Made by a program: the position numbers and the translations under genes. The notes beneath the pieces were generated by a model. That model made no database searches and was not told the origin of the DNA. It saw only the letters and a program-made list of their open reading frames with translations. From Immundisolibacteraceae bacterium (GTDB lineage Bacteria; Pseudomonadota; Gammaproteobacteria; Immundisolibacterales; Immundisolibacteraceae), in assembly GCA_019090185.1 (NCBI GenBank), contig JAHRWJ010000189.1, positions 1 to 6,113 on the forward strand: 6,113 nt of DNA. Direction: 5' to 3'. Below are positions 1 to 6,113 of the stretch, piece after piece. Position 1 is the stretch's first letter. Every line of letters begins with the position of its first letter.

Positions 1-1145
<1,145 letters not shown>

Positions 1146-1147
1146 GC

Positions 1148-2449
1148 ATGGCAACCATTTCGGTATTAGCCAGCAGTGATGTTGAATTTGAAACCCAGCT
1201 AAATGATCTGCTAGCCGATCGAGGTGCGGGTGATCAGCAAGCGCTAGCGGTAGCCGCTGATGTGATCGAGAGAATTCGCCTCGATGGTGATCAGGCGCTG
1301 GTCAATTACACCGCCCAATTTGATCGGTTTACGGTCGAAAACCCAACAGAACTTAAGATTTCAACTGATCGTATCGATCAGGCGCTGCAGAGCATGGACG
1401 CAGAGTTGCGCCGTGCGTTGGAGCAGGCGGCTCAGCGTATAAAAGCGTATCACCAGCACCAGCTTAGCGAATCGTGGCAATTTACCGATAGCCTGGGTAA
1501 TCAGCTAGGTCAGCGGATTACGCCGTTGGAATGTATCGGGGTTTATGTGCCTGGGGGTAAGGCGGCCTATCCGTCAACGGTGCTGATGAACGTGATTCCA
1601 GCCAAAGTCGCTGGGGTCGAAAAAATAGTCATGGTGAGCCCAACGCCGGACGGCGTCATCAATGAAGTTGTGCTCGGTGCTGCGGCGATCGCCGGCGTTG
1701 ATGAGGTCTATGCGATTGGCGGCGCTCAGGCAGTTGCTGCGTTGGCGATTGGCACCCAATCGGTGCCGGCAGTCGATAAAATTGTCGGCCCCGGAAATCG
1801 TTACGTGGCAGCGGCTAAACAGCTGCTTTTTGGCCAGGTCGGTATCGATATGATTGCTGGGCCGTCAGAAATTCTGATTATCAGTGATGCTACTACCGAC
1901 CCCGATTGGGTGGCAATGGACCTGTTTTCGCAGGCCGAGCATGACGAGATTGCTCAGGTGATTTTGATAACTGCTGACGGCGAGCATCTGCAAGCGGTGG
2001 AAGCGGCAATCCAGAAACTACTACCGTTACAAGAAAGAGCCGACATCATCACCGCGGCGCTTCGAGATCATGGTGCTTTGATCAAAGTTGAAGACCTGGA
2101 TCAGGCAGCGCTGCTAGCGAACCGCATTGCGCCTGAGCATTTGCAGCTTTGCATTGAAGATCCAGATTCATTGTTACCAAAAATTCGCCATGCGGGCGCG
2201 ATCTTTGTTGGTCGTTATAGCTCAGAGTCTCTGGGTGATTACTGCGCGGGTCCAAATCATGTATTGCCGACATCGGGTACCGCTCGATTCAGTTCGGCGT
2301 TAGGGGTCTATGATTTTCAGAAACGTACCAGTGTGATTCGAGCTAGCCAACGGGGCGCTGCTGAGTTAGGTGAAATAGCTGGGGTGATGGCCGATGCTGA
2401 AGGGCTAGCCAGCCATGCAGCGGCTGCCCGTTATCGCCGGCCGGGTTGA
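1148..2449 (+). CDS. hisD: Histidinol dehydrogenase
   Basis: HisD is the NAD- and zinc-dependent enzyme that oxidises L-histidinol through the aldehyde to L-histidine, the last two steps of the pathway. Starting at ATG 1148 gives 433 residues, matching the 434 of E. coli HisD; an in-frame TTG at 1142 would add two residues but has bad ribosome-site spacing. Family landmarks are [34 protein letters not shown] and SQAEHDE. The residues corresponding to the E. coli zinc ligands are Gln262, His265, Asp364 and His423. The catalytic Glu-His pair is Glu330-His331 in APEHL. All are present, so the enzyme should be active. The gene starts 2 nt after hisG. It is not followed by hisC, as it is in Pseudomonas, but by a 127-nt gap containing a probable promoter. 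The 5' part is unusually dense in GATC sites. Confidence 0.98.
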   Translation: MATISVLASSDVEFETQLNDLLADRGAGDQQALAVAADVIERIRLDGDQALVNYTAQFDRFTVENPTELKISTDRIDQALQSMDAELRRALEQAAQRIKAYHQHQLSESWQFTDSLGNQLGQRITPLECIGVYVPGGKAAYPSTVLMNVIPAKVAGVEKIVMVSPTPDGVINEVVLGAAAIAGVDEVYAIGGAQAVAALAIGTQSVPAVDKIVGPGNRYVAAAKQLLFGQVGIDMIAGPSEILIISDATTDPDWVAMDLFSQAEHDEIAQVILITADGEHLQAVEAAIQKLLPLQERADIITAALRDHGALIKVEDLDQAALLANRIAPEHLQLCIEDPDSLLPKIRHAGAIFVGRYSSESLGDYCAGPNHVLPTSGTARFSSALGVYDFQKRTSVIRASQRGAAELGEIAGVMADAEGLASHAAAARYRRPG

Positions 2450-2455
2450 TCCGGC
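2440..2455 (+). other. Small GC-rich stem-loop over the hisD stop codon
   Basis: GCCGG at 2440-2444 pairs with CCGGC at 2451-2455 around a 6-nt loop that contains the hisD TGA. There is no T-run afterwards, so it is not a canonical terminator. It could slow 3'-exonuclease decay or mark the 3' end of the first block, but the 5-bp stem could also be chance in GC-rich coding sequence. Confidence 0.3.
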
Positions 2456-2476
2456 AGAACTAATTGCATTAACTGT

Positions 2477-2506
2477 TTAACCTTCGCTGACCGGGCTTGT
2501 TATAGT
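2477..2506 (+). promoter_or_regulatory. Probable sigma-70 promoter for the hisBHAFIE block
   Basis: The -35-like TTAACC (2477-2482, 4 of 6 to TTGACA) is followed after 18 nt by TATAGT (2501-2506, 5 of 6 to TATAAT). TG at 2498-2499 immediately precedes the -10 in the extended -10 arrangement. A start near 2512-2514 would give a leader of roughly 65 nt before hisB. The gap between otherwise tightly packed his genes is where an internal promoter would be expected. The call is pattern-based and untested. Confidence 0.5.
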
Positions 2507-2512
2507 GGTCAG
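2487..2512 (+). promoter_or_regulatory. Dyad CTGACC-N14-GGTCAG spanning the -10 element, candidate operator
   Basis: CTGACC at 2487-2492 and GGTCAG at 2507-2512 are perfect 6-bp inverted arms 14 nt apart. They enclose the extended -10 of the probable hisB promoter. The placement suits repressor binding, but no specific regulator family is recognised. A chance 6-bp dyad in a 127-nt gap cannot be excluded. Confidence 0.3.
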
Positions 2513-2516
2513 TATT

Positions 2517-2540
2517 GAGATCAAATAATGATTTGATTTC
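2517..2540 (+). promoter_or_regulatory. AT-rich hairpin in the putative hisB leader
   Basis: The arms ATCAAAT (2520-2526) and ATTTGAT (2531-2537) are perfectly complementary around an AATG loop. The RNA stem extends outward to 10 bp through G-U, A-U and G-C pairs at 2517-2519 with 2538-2540. It lies between the probable transcription start and the hisB ATG. No T-run follows (CCCC instead), so it is not a terminator. There is no histidine-codon-rich leader peptide, so it does not look like the enterobacterial his attenuator. It could be an operator dyad or a 5'-UTR structure. Confidence 0.4.
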
Positions 2541-2576
2541 CCCAAACCCACACTATCCATTCAGAACTGATTAAAC

Positions 2577-3176
2577 ATGAGCGGCCTCCAAAGAACAGCA
2601 GCTGTTGACCGATCTACTCGGGAAACGCAAATCCAGGTTAGTGTCAATCTCGACGGTACCGGCAAATCGCAGCTCGATACCGGCCTGCCTTTTCTGGATC
2701 ACATGCTTGACCAGATAGCGCGTCACGGTTTGATTGACCTGACCATTAAAGCCCAGGGTGACCTTGAGATTGATGGTCATCACACCGTAGAAGATGTCGG
2801 TATTACCTTAGGTCAGGCGCTGCTAAAGGCGCTAGGCGATAAAACCGGCATTCTGCGTTATGGTCATGCTTACGTGCCGCTTGATGAAGCGCTGTCCAGG
2901 GTTGTCATTGATCTTTCGGGTCGTCCAGGGCTGATTTTTAAAGCCGATTTTCCGACTAAAACCGTTGGTGAATTCGACCTCGAGCTGGTGGTTGAATTTT
3001 TCCAGGGCTTTGTTAACCACAGTTTGGTCACGCTCCACATCGACAACCTACGTGGCGCTAACAGCCATCATATTGCCGAGACACTATTCAAAGCGTTTGG
3101 CCGTGCACTCAGGGCTGCGTTGACGGTAGACCCGCGTGCGCCAGAATCGGTGCCGTCTACAAAGGGAACGCTGTAA
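2577..3176 (+). CDS. hisB: Imidazoleglycerol-phosphate dehydratase (monofunctional)
   Basis: HisB converts imidazole glycerol phosphate to imidazole acetol phosphate in a manganese-dependent dehydration. The 199 residues match the stand-alone dehydratase (about 195-200). The N-terminal histidinol-phosphatase domain of the bifunctional enterobacterial HisB is absent, so the phosphatase must be another gene. Metal-binding signatures are visible: [12 protein letters not shown] (Asp41-His42), HHTVED at residues 68-73 and [16 protein letters not shown] from residue 163. The C-terminus PSTKGTL is typical. ATG 2577 is the first start after an in-frame TGA at 2568. It has no clear Shine-Dalgarno, unlike the other his genes here, so initiation may be weaker or helped by the AT-rich leader. 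It is the first gene after the probable internal promoter; hisH follows after 35 nt. Confidence 0.97.
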   Translation: MSGLQRTAAVDRSTRETQIQVSVNLDGTGKSQLDTGLPFLDHMLDQIARHGLIDLTIKAQGDLEIDGHHTVEDVGITLGQALLKALGDKTGILRYGHAYVPLDEALSRVVIDLSGRPGLIFKADFPTKTVGEFDLELVVEFFQGFVNHSLVTLHIDNLRGANSHHIAETLFKAFGRALRAALTVDPRAPESVPSTKGTL

Positions 3177-3200
3177 ACCGAGACCATGGTGAATATTGTT

Positions 3201-3205
3201 GAGGG
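3201..3205 (+). promoter_or_regulatory. Shine-Dalgarno of hisH
   Basis: GAGGG lies 6 nt before GTG 3212. It supports this non-ATG start, which is also the first possible start after an in-frame TGA at 3200. Confidence 0.6.
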
Positions 3206-3211
3206 TGTAAG

Positions 3212-3847
3212 GTGACGGTCGCGGTAATTGATTACGGCATGGGCAATTTGCGCTCAGTGGCCAAAGCGCTGGAGAGTGCCGGAGCGGATCGGGTGTTGGT
3301 TACCGATGATTTGCGGCAGCTGCGGGCAGCAGACCGGTTGGTCTTTCCTGGTCAAGGTGCGATAGATAGCTGCTTTACCCATCTTCAGGCCCACGGCCTG
3401 GCAGAAGCGTTGCCTGGGTTATTGCAGAACAAACCAGTGCTGGGGATCTGCCTCGGACTGCAGGCTCTATTTGATCAAAGTGAGGAAGGCGGTGGCGTGG
3501 CCGGGTTAGGTCTGGTACCTGGCCAGGTGCGACGTTTTCCGGCAGCAATGGTCGATGGTGATATGCCGGCAAAAATTCCTCAGATGGGCTGGAATCAGGT
3601 TAACCAAACGGTTGATCATCCCCTGTGGCAGGGTATTGATGATCACTCCTGGTTTTATTTTGTGCATAGTTATTATGGCCAGGTGGCCAATTCAGCGCAT
3701 CAAAGTGGCGGCTGCCAATATGGCCAAATTGAATTTAGTGCGGCTGTGGCTATCGACAATATTTTTGCGGTGCAGTTTCATCCGGAAAAAAGTCATCGAG
3801 ATGGCTTGCAGCTGTTGAAAAATTTTCTAGCTTGGGACGGAACCTGA
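3212..3847 (+). CDS. hisH: Imidazole glycerol phosphate synthase, glutamine amidotransferase subunit
   Basis: HisH is the class I glutaminase that releases ammonia from glutamine and channels it to HisF; together they make IGP and AICAR from PRFAR. The protein has 211 residues, normal for the family. It opens with the characteristic VIDYGMGNLRSV. The nucleophile is Cys80 in GICLGLQ, and His190 and Glu192 in VQFHPEKS complete the catalytic triad; FPGQGAID lies near residue 50. All key residues are present. The start is GTG 3212, with GAGGG upstream; a later ATG at residue 10 would cut the first strand. A nine-codon ORF (3186-3215) ends over the start. The partner hisF is two genes downstream, with an 88-nt gap to hisA that holds a hairpin. 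Confidence 0.97.
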   Translation: MTVAVIDYGMGNLRSVAKALESAGADRVLVTDDLRQLRAADRLVFPGQGAIDSCFTHLQAHGLAEALPGLLQNKPVLGICLGLQALFDQSEEGGGVAGLGLVPGQVRRFPAAMVDGDMPAKIPQMGWNQVNQTVDHPLWQGIDDHSWFYFVHSYYGQVANSAHQSGGCQYGQIEFSAAVAIDNIFAVQFHPEKSHRDGLQLLKNFLAWDGT

Positions 3848-3868
3848 GCGTGGTAAATGGTAGTTATC

Positions 3869-3895
3869 AAACTCTGAACATGAGTTCACGAGTTT
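3869..3895 (+). promoter_or_regulatory. Strong intercistronic hairpin between hisH and hisA
   Basis: Bases 3869-3879 pair with 3884-3895 in an 11-bp stem with one bulged C (3889) and the tetraloop ATGA (3880-3883). The following CCTGGTGTTTCTTAG is not a proper U-tract, so this is unlikely to be an efficient rho-independent terminator. RNA-processing, stabilising or partial-termination roles are possible. The rest of the 88-nt gap shows no convincing promoter. Confidence 0.5.
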
Positions 3896-3923
3896 CCTGG
3901 TGTTTCTTAGTTAATGGTTCGAT

Positions 3924-3930
3924 GGAGAGG
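3924..3930 (+). promoter_or_regulatory. Shine-Dalgarno of hisA, decides the start
   Basis: GGAGAGG is a strong site 5 nt before ATG 3936 and only 2 nt before the adjacent in-frame GTG 3933. ATG 3936 is therefore preferred. Confidence 0.7.
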
Positions 3931-3935
3931 TAGTG

Positions 3936-4682
3936 ATGCTTTTGATTCCGGCAATCGACCTGAAAGATGGCAAATGCGTGCGTTTGCGTCAGGGCGAGAT
4001 GAATGATGTCACCGTGTTTTCTGACAATCCGGTCGAGGTTGCCCAGCGCTGGTATGACGCCGGTGCTCGGCGTCTGCACATGGTTGATTTAGACGGTGCG
4101 ACCAGTGGTAAGCCGGAAAACGCAGGTGTGATTCATGAAGTCGTCGAAGCCCTGCCCGATATGGATATTCAGATCGGCGGCGGCATCCGTGATGAGGACA
4201 CCATAGAGACCTACCTCGAAGCTGGAGTCCGGTATGTGATTTTGGGCACCAAAGCGGTCAATGCGCCCCACTTTGTCGGTGATGTCTGTGTCGAGTTTCC
4301 CGGTCACATCATTGTTGGTCTTGATGCCCGTAATGGCAAAGTAGCCACCGATGGTTGGTCGAAGCTGTCGCACCACGACGTGGTCGATATGGCTAAACAC
4401 TTTGAGCAGGATGGGGTTGAAGCGATCATCTTCACTGATATCGGTCGCGACGGCATGATGCAGGGTTTGAACCTGGAATCTACGGTTGAGTTGGCCAGTG
4501 CTGTCACCATTCCGGTTTTCGCCTCTGGTGGCGTCACTAATATGAGTGATATCGAATCCCTCTGTGCGGTCGAAGAAGAGGGCTTGCAGGGCGTTATCAT
4601 TGGCCGGGCCATTTACGAAGGCACGTTAGATTTTAAGGCGGCGATGGTTCGGGCTGCTGAGCTGACGGATGGCGGTTCCTGA
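3936..4682 (+). CDS. hisA: Phosphoribosylformimino-AICAR-phosphate isomerase (ProFAR isomerase)
   Basis: HisA performs the Amadori rearrangement of ProFAR to PRFAR, the substrate of HisHF. The protein is a 248-residue (beta-alpha)8 barrel of usual length (E. coli 245). It starts [17 protein letters not shown], with the catalytic base in the AIDLKDG strand at Asp8. The second-half catalytic Asp130 lies in GLDARNG and Thr167 in FTDIGRDG. The two phosphate-binding glycine motifs are IGGGIRD and FASGGVTN. Start choice is ATG 3936; GTG 3933 is in frame but too close to the Shine-Dalgarno. The stop is followed by one codon (TTA) and then the hisF ATG in the same reading frame. HisA and HisF are homologous half-barrel duplications, so their adjacency is typical. 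Confidence 0.97.
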   Translation: MLLIPAIDLKDGKCVRLRQGEMNDVTVFSDNPVEVAQRWYDAGARRLHMVDLDGATSGKPENAGVIHEVVEALPDMDIQIGGGIRDEDTIETYLEAGVRYVILGTKAVNAPHFVGDVCVEFPGHIIVGLDARNGKVATDGWSKLSHHDVVDMAKHFEQDGVEAIIFTDIGRDGMMQGLNLESTVELASAVTIPVFASGGVTNMSDIESLCAVEEEGLQGVIIGRAIYEGTLDFKAAMVRAAELTDGGS

Positions 4683-4685
4683 TTA

Positions 4686-5453
4686 ATGCCGCTCTGTAAA
4701 CGTATTGTTCCCTGTCTGGATGTTGATGCTGGCCGGGTCGTCAAGGGTGTGCAGTTTGTTGATATCCGTGATGCGGGTGATCCGGTTGAAGTCGCCCGGC
4801 GTTACTCAGATGAGGGCGCAGATGAAATAGTGTTTCTGGATATAACCGCCAGTTCCGACGACCGAGAGACCATTGTTCATATGGTCGAACATGTCGCCGA
4901 ACAGGTATTTATTCCATTAACCGTCGGCGGTGGTATCCGCGAGCTGGCCGATATTCGTCGAATGTTGAATGCTGGCGCCGATAAAGTGTCTATTAATACT
5001 GCCGCGGTGAATCGCCCCGAATTTGTCCGTGAAGCGGCGGAACATTTTGGTTCACAGTGTATTGTTGTGGCGGTTGATGCCAAGCAGACCGGTGATCATC
5101 GTTGGCAGGTTTTCACCCATGGCGGGCGTAACGCTACTGGTCTGGATGCGATCGAGTGGGTACAAAAGATGGCAGAGTTGGGTGCTGGAGAGATATTGCT
5201 GACTAGTATGGATCGGGACGGTACTCGAGAAGGTTTTGATCTTGCCCTGACTCGCGCGGTTGCCGAGGCCGTGACCATTCCGGTGATCGCATCAGGGGGG
5301 GTTGGTGAGCTGGCACATCTGGTTGATGGTGTGCGCGAAGGCGGTGCCGATGCGGTGTTGGCGGCCAGTATTTTCCATTTTGGCCATTACGGTATCGACC
5401 AGGCAAAGCAGGCGATGGCTGATGCTGGAATTGTGGTCAGGCAATTACCATGA
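4686..5453 (+). CDS. hisF: Imidazole glycerol phosphate synthase, cyclase subunit
   Basis: HisF is the (beta-alpha)8-barrel cyclase that uses ammonia from HisH to turn PRFAR into IGP and AICAR; AICAR is returned to purine synthesis. The protein has 255 residues, normal length. The N-terminus [17 protein letters not shown] carries catalytic Asp12, and VVAVDAKQ carries catalytic Asp131. LTVGGGIRE and IASGGVGE are the phosphate-binding loops, and the segment [13 protein letters not shown] is typical. The start ATG lies 3 nt after the hisA stop with only a weak purine-rich GGATGGCGG about 10 nt upstream, so translation probably depends on coupling with hisA. The stop overlaps the hisI start (ATGA). 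A run of seven G (5295-5301) lies in the codons of the second phosphate loop; the frame is intact here. Confidence 0.98.
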   Translation: MPLCKRIVPCLDVDAGRVVKGVQFVDIRDAGDPVEVARRYSDEGADEIVFLDITASSDDRETIVHMVEHVAEQVFIPLTVGGGIRELADIRRMLNAGADKVSINTAAVNRPEFVREAAEHFGSQCIVVAVDAKQTGDHRWQVFTHGGRNATGLDAIEWVQKMAELGAGEILLTSMDRDGTREGFDLALTRAVAEAVTIPVIASGGVGELAHLVDGVREGGADAVLAASIFHFGHYGIDQAKQAMADAGIVVRQLP

Positions 5454-5866
5454 GTGAGCCGGGTCAGTGGATAGAGCAGGTAACCTGGAACAGTGACGGA
5501 TTGTTGCCGGCAATTTCCCAGGATCGGGCCAGTGGCCGGGTGTTAATGATGGCCTGGATGAACCGGGAATCATTGCAGCTGAGTGTTGAAGGTGGTTATG
5601 CGGTTTATTGGTCCCGTTCTCGGGGTCAGTTGTGGCGAAAAGGTGAAACTTCCGGTAATCGCCAGAAAATTGAGGCCATACGTCTTGATTGCGATGGCGA
5701 TACACTGCTGCTGTCGGTGGAGCAGGAAGGTGGAATTGCCTGTCATACTGGGCGCGAGAGTTGCTTTTATCGACGCCTGGATGGCGATAAAATTTGGCAC
5801 TCTACTGATGAGGTGCTGCGCTCCCCCGAAGAGTTATATGGGCCGAATAAAGGTGATGAGCTTTAA
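5450..5866 (+). CDS. hisI: Phosphoribosyl-AMP cyclohydrolase (monofunctional)
   Basis: HisI opens the purine ring of phosphoribosyl-AMP to give ProFAR, the third step, acting between HisE and HisA. The protein has 138 residues, in the range of stand-alone [28 protein letters not shown] and the metal-binding segments are clear. The Mg-binding acidic cluster is DCDGD at residues 80-84, and zinc cysteines are Cys81, Cys98 (ACHTG) and Cys105 (SCFYR). There is no fused C-terminal pyrophosphohydrolase, unlike the bifunctional HisIE of enterobacteria; that activity is the separate hisE downstream. The ATG overlaps the hisF TGA by 4 nt, implying translational coupling. A 75-nt non-coding gap separates it from hisE. 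Confidence 0.97.
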   Translation: MSEPGQWIEQVTWNSDGLLPAISQDRASGRVLMMAWMNRESLQLSVEGGYAVYWSRSRGQLWRKGETSGNRQKIEAIRLDCDGDTLLLSVEQEGGIACHTGRESCFYRRLDGDKIWHSTDEVLRSPEELYGPNKGDEL

Positions 5867-5882
5867 GGTCGGTAGAAGTGTT

Positions 5883-5899
5883 CCAAGCAGAGCCAAGCA
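5883..5899 (+). repeat. Short direct repeat CCAAGCA x2 in the hisI-hisE gap
   Basis: CCAAGCA occurs at 5883-5889 and again at 5893-5899, a 10-nt period, about one helical turn. It is the only repeat seen in the 75-nt gap. It may be chance or a small binding site; no regulator is recognised. Confidence 0.25.
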
Positions 5900-5930
5900 A
5901 ATTAAGAGCAGTGATATGAAAAAATTAACC

Positions 5931-5935
5931 AGGGA
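5931..5935 (+). promoter_or_regulatory. Shine-Dalgarno of hisE
   Basis: AGGGA lies 6 nt before GTG 5942 and supports this GTG start for hisE. Confidence 0.6.
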
Positions 5936-5941
5936 TTTCTT

Positions 5942-6113
5942 GTGAGTGACGTGCTGACAGAGCTGGCAGCAGTGCTTGAGGCTCGTAAACAGGCTGATCC
6001 GAAGCAATCCTACGTCGCTTCCCTCTACGCGGGTGGCGTTGATAAAATTTTGAAAAAAATCGGCGAAGAGGCAACCGAAGTGGTGATGGCCGGCAAGGAT
6101 GGTGATGCTACGT
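5942..6113 (+). CDS. hisE: Phosphoribosyl-ATP pyrophosphatase, N-terminal part (3' end outside window)
   Basis: HisE hydrolyses phosphoribosyl-ATP to phosphoribosyl-AMP and pyrophosphate, the second step of the pathway, feeding HisI. Fifty-seven codons are present before the window ends; the usual full length is about 105-110 residues. The sequence runs [16 protein letters not shown], then [21 protein letters not shown] and [12 protein letters not shown]. This carries the conserved SY...LY..G..KI..K.GEE pattern and the start of the acidic metal-binding helices of the MazG-like all-alpha NTP pyrophosphatase fold. The start is GTG 5942, with AGGGA 6 nt upstream; it overlaps the stop of a nine-codon ORF (5916-5945). 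It is separate from hisI, as in Pseudomonas. In many gammaproteobacteria tatA follows, but that lies beyond the window. Confidence 0.95.
   Translation, partial: MSDVLTELAAVLEARKQADPKQSYVASLYAGGVDKILKKIGEEATEVVMAGKDGDAT

Noticed and set aside
2513..2576. His-operon attenuator with leader peptide
   Set aside because: There is no run of histidine codons, no leader ORF beyond ATG-ATT-TGA, and no terminator hairpin with a T-run.
3885..3915. Possible promoter TTCACG-N19-GTTAAT upstream of hisA
   Set aside because: Spacing is long, both hexamers are weak, and the -35 candidate lies inside the hairpin arm.
3850..3933. Open frame from GTG 3850 to TAG 3931-3933 filling the hisH-hisA gap (27 codons)
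   Set aside because: No Shine-Dalgarno, its ATG at 3880 lies in the hairpin loop, and an open frame this short is common by chance.
5892..5920. Extended -10-like TGATATGAA before hisE
   Set aside because: There is no acceptable -35 at 16-19 nt upstream and the -10 match is poor.
5583..5945. 120-codon open frame on the + strand overlapping hisI
   Set aside because: The frame is out of phase with the well-conserved hisI; only its last nine codons (from ATG 5916) are worth noting, and those are reported separately.
6053..6059. A7 run in hisE as a programmed frameshift site
   Set aside because: It encodes the conserved KILKKIG segment in frame, no downstream structure is visible, and A-runs at Lys codons are common.

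Overview
The window is a block of histidine-biosynthesis genes from a proteobacterium, almost certainly a gammaproteobacterium. All genes are on the + strand. The assignment rests on three things: the murA–hisG–hisD order also known from Pseudomonas and relatives; HisB, HisI and HisE as separate single-domain proteins rather than the enterobacterial fusions; and protein sequences closest in recall to Pseudomonas-type homologues. Base composition is moderate, and no gene looks foreign. The genus cannot be named from the sequence alone.

Layout: the 3' part of murA (1-501) overlaps hisG (498-1145, short form) by 4 nt. hisD follows 2 nt later (1148-2449). A 127-nt non-coding gap (2450-2576) carries the best promoter candidate of the window and several dyad symmetries. 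The second block is hisB (2577-3176), hisH (3212-3847), hisA (3936-4682), hisF (4686-5453), hisI (5450-5866) and the 5' part of hisE (5942 to the window end). The hisH–hisA gap (3848-3935) holds a strong 11-bp hairpin. No stretch over 300 nt lacks a gene, and there are no tRNA/rRNA genes, mobile elements, CRISPR arrays or canonical rho-independent terminators.

How the genes work together: HisG joins PRPP and ATP. HisE and HisI then hydrolyse and open the purine ring, and HisA isomerises the product. HisH and HisF form the glutamine-dependent synthase giving IGP and AICAR, HisB dehydrates IGP, and HisD makes the final two oxidations to histidine. Missing from the window are the aminotransferase hisC, a histidinol-phosphate phosphatase, and the HisZ regulatory subunit expected for a short HisG; these should lie elsewhere. 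MurA (peptidoglycan precursor synthesis) is a neighbour by conserved synteny, not by pathway.

I see no new biological system. The points most worth a second look are the regulatory architecture of the hisD–hisB gap, the hisH–hisA hairpin, a dense GATC cluster in the 5' end of hisD, and the joining of his blocks that are dispersed in Pseudomonas.
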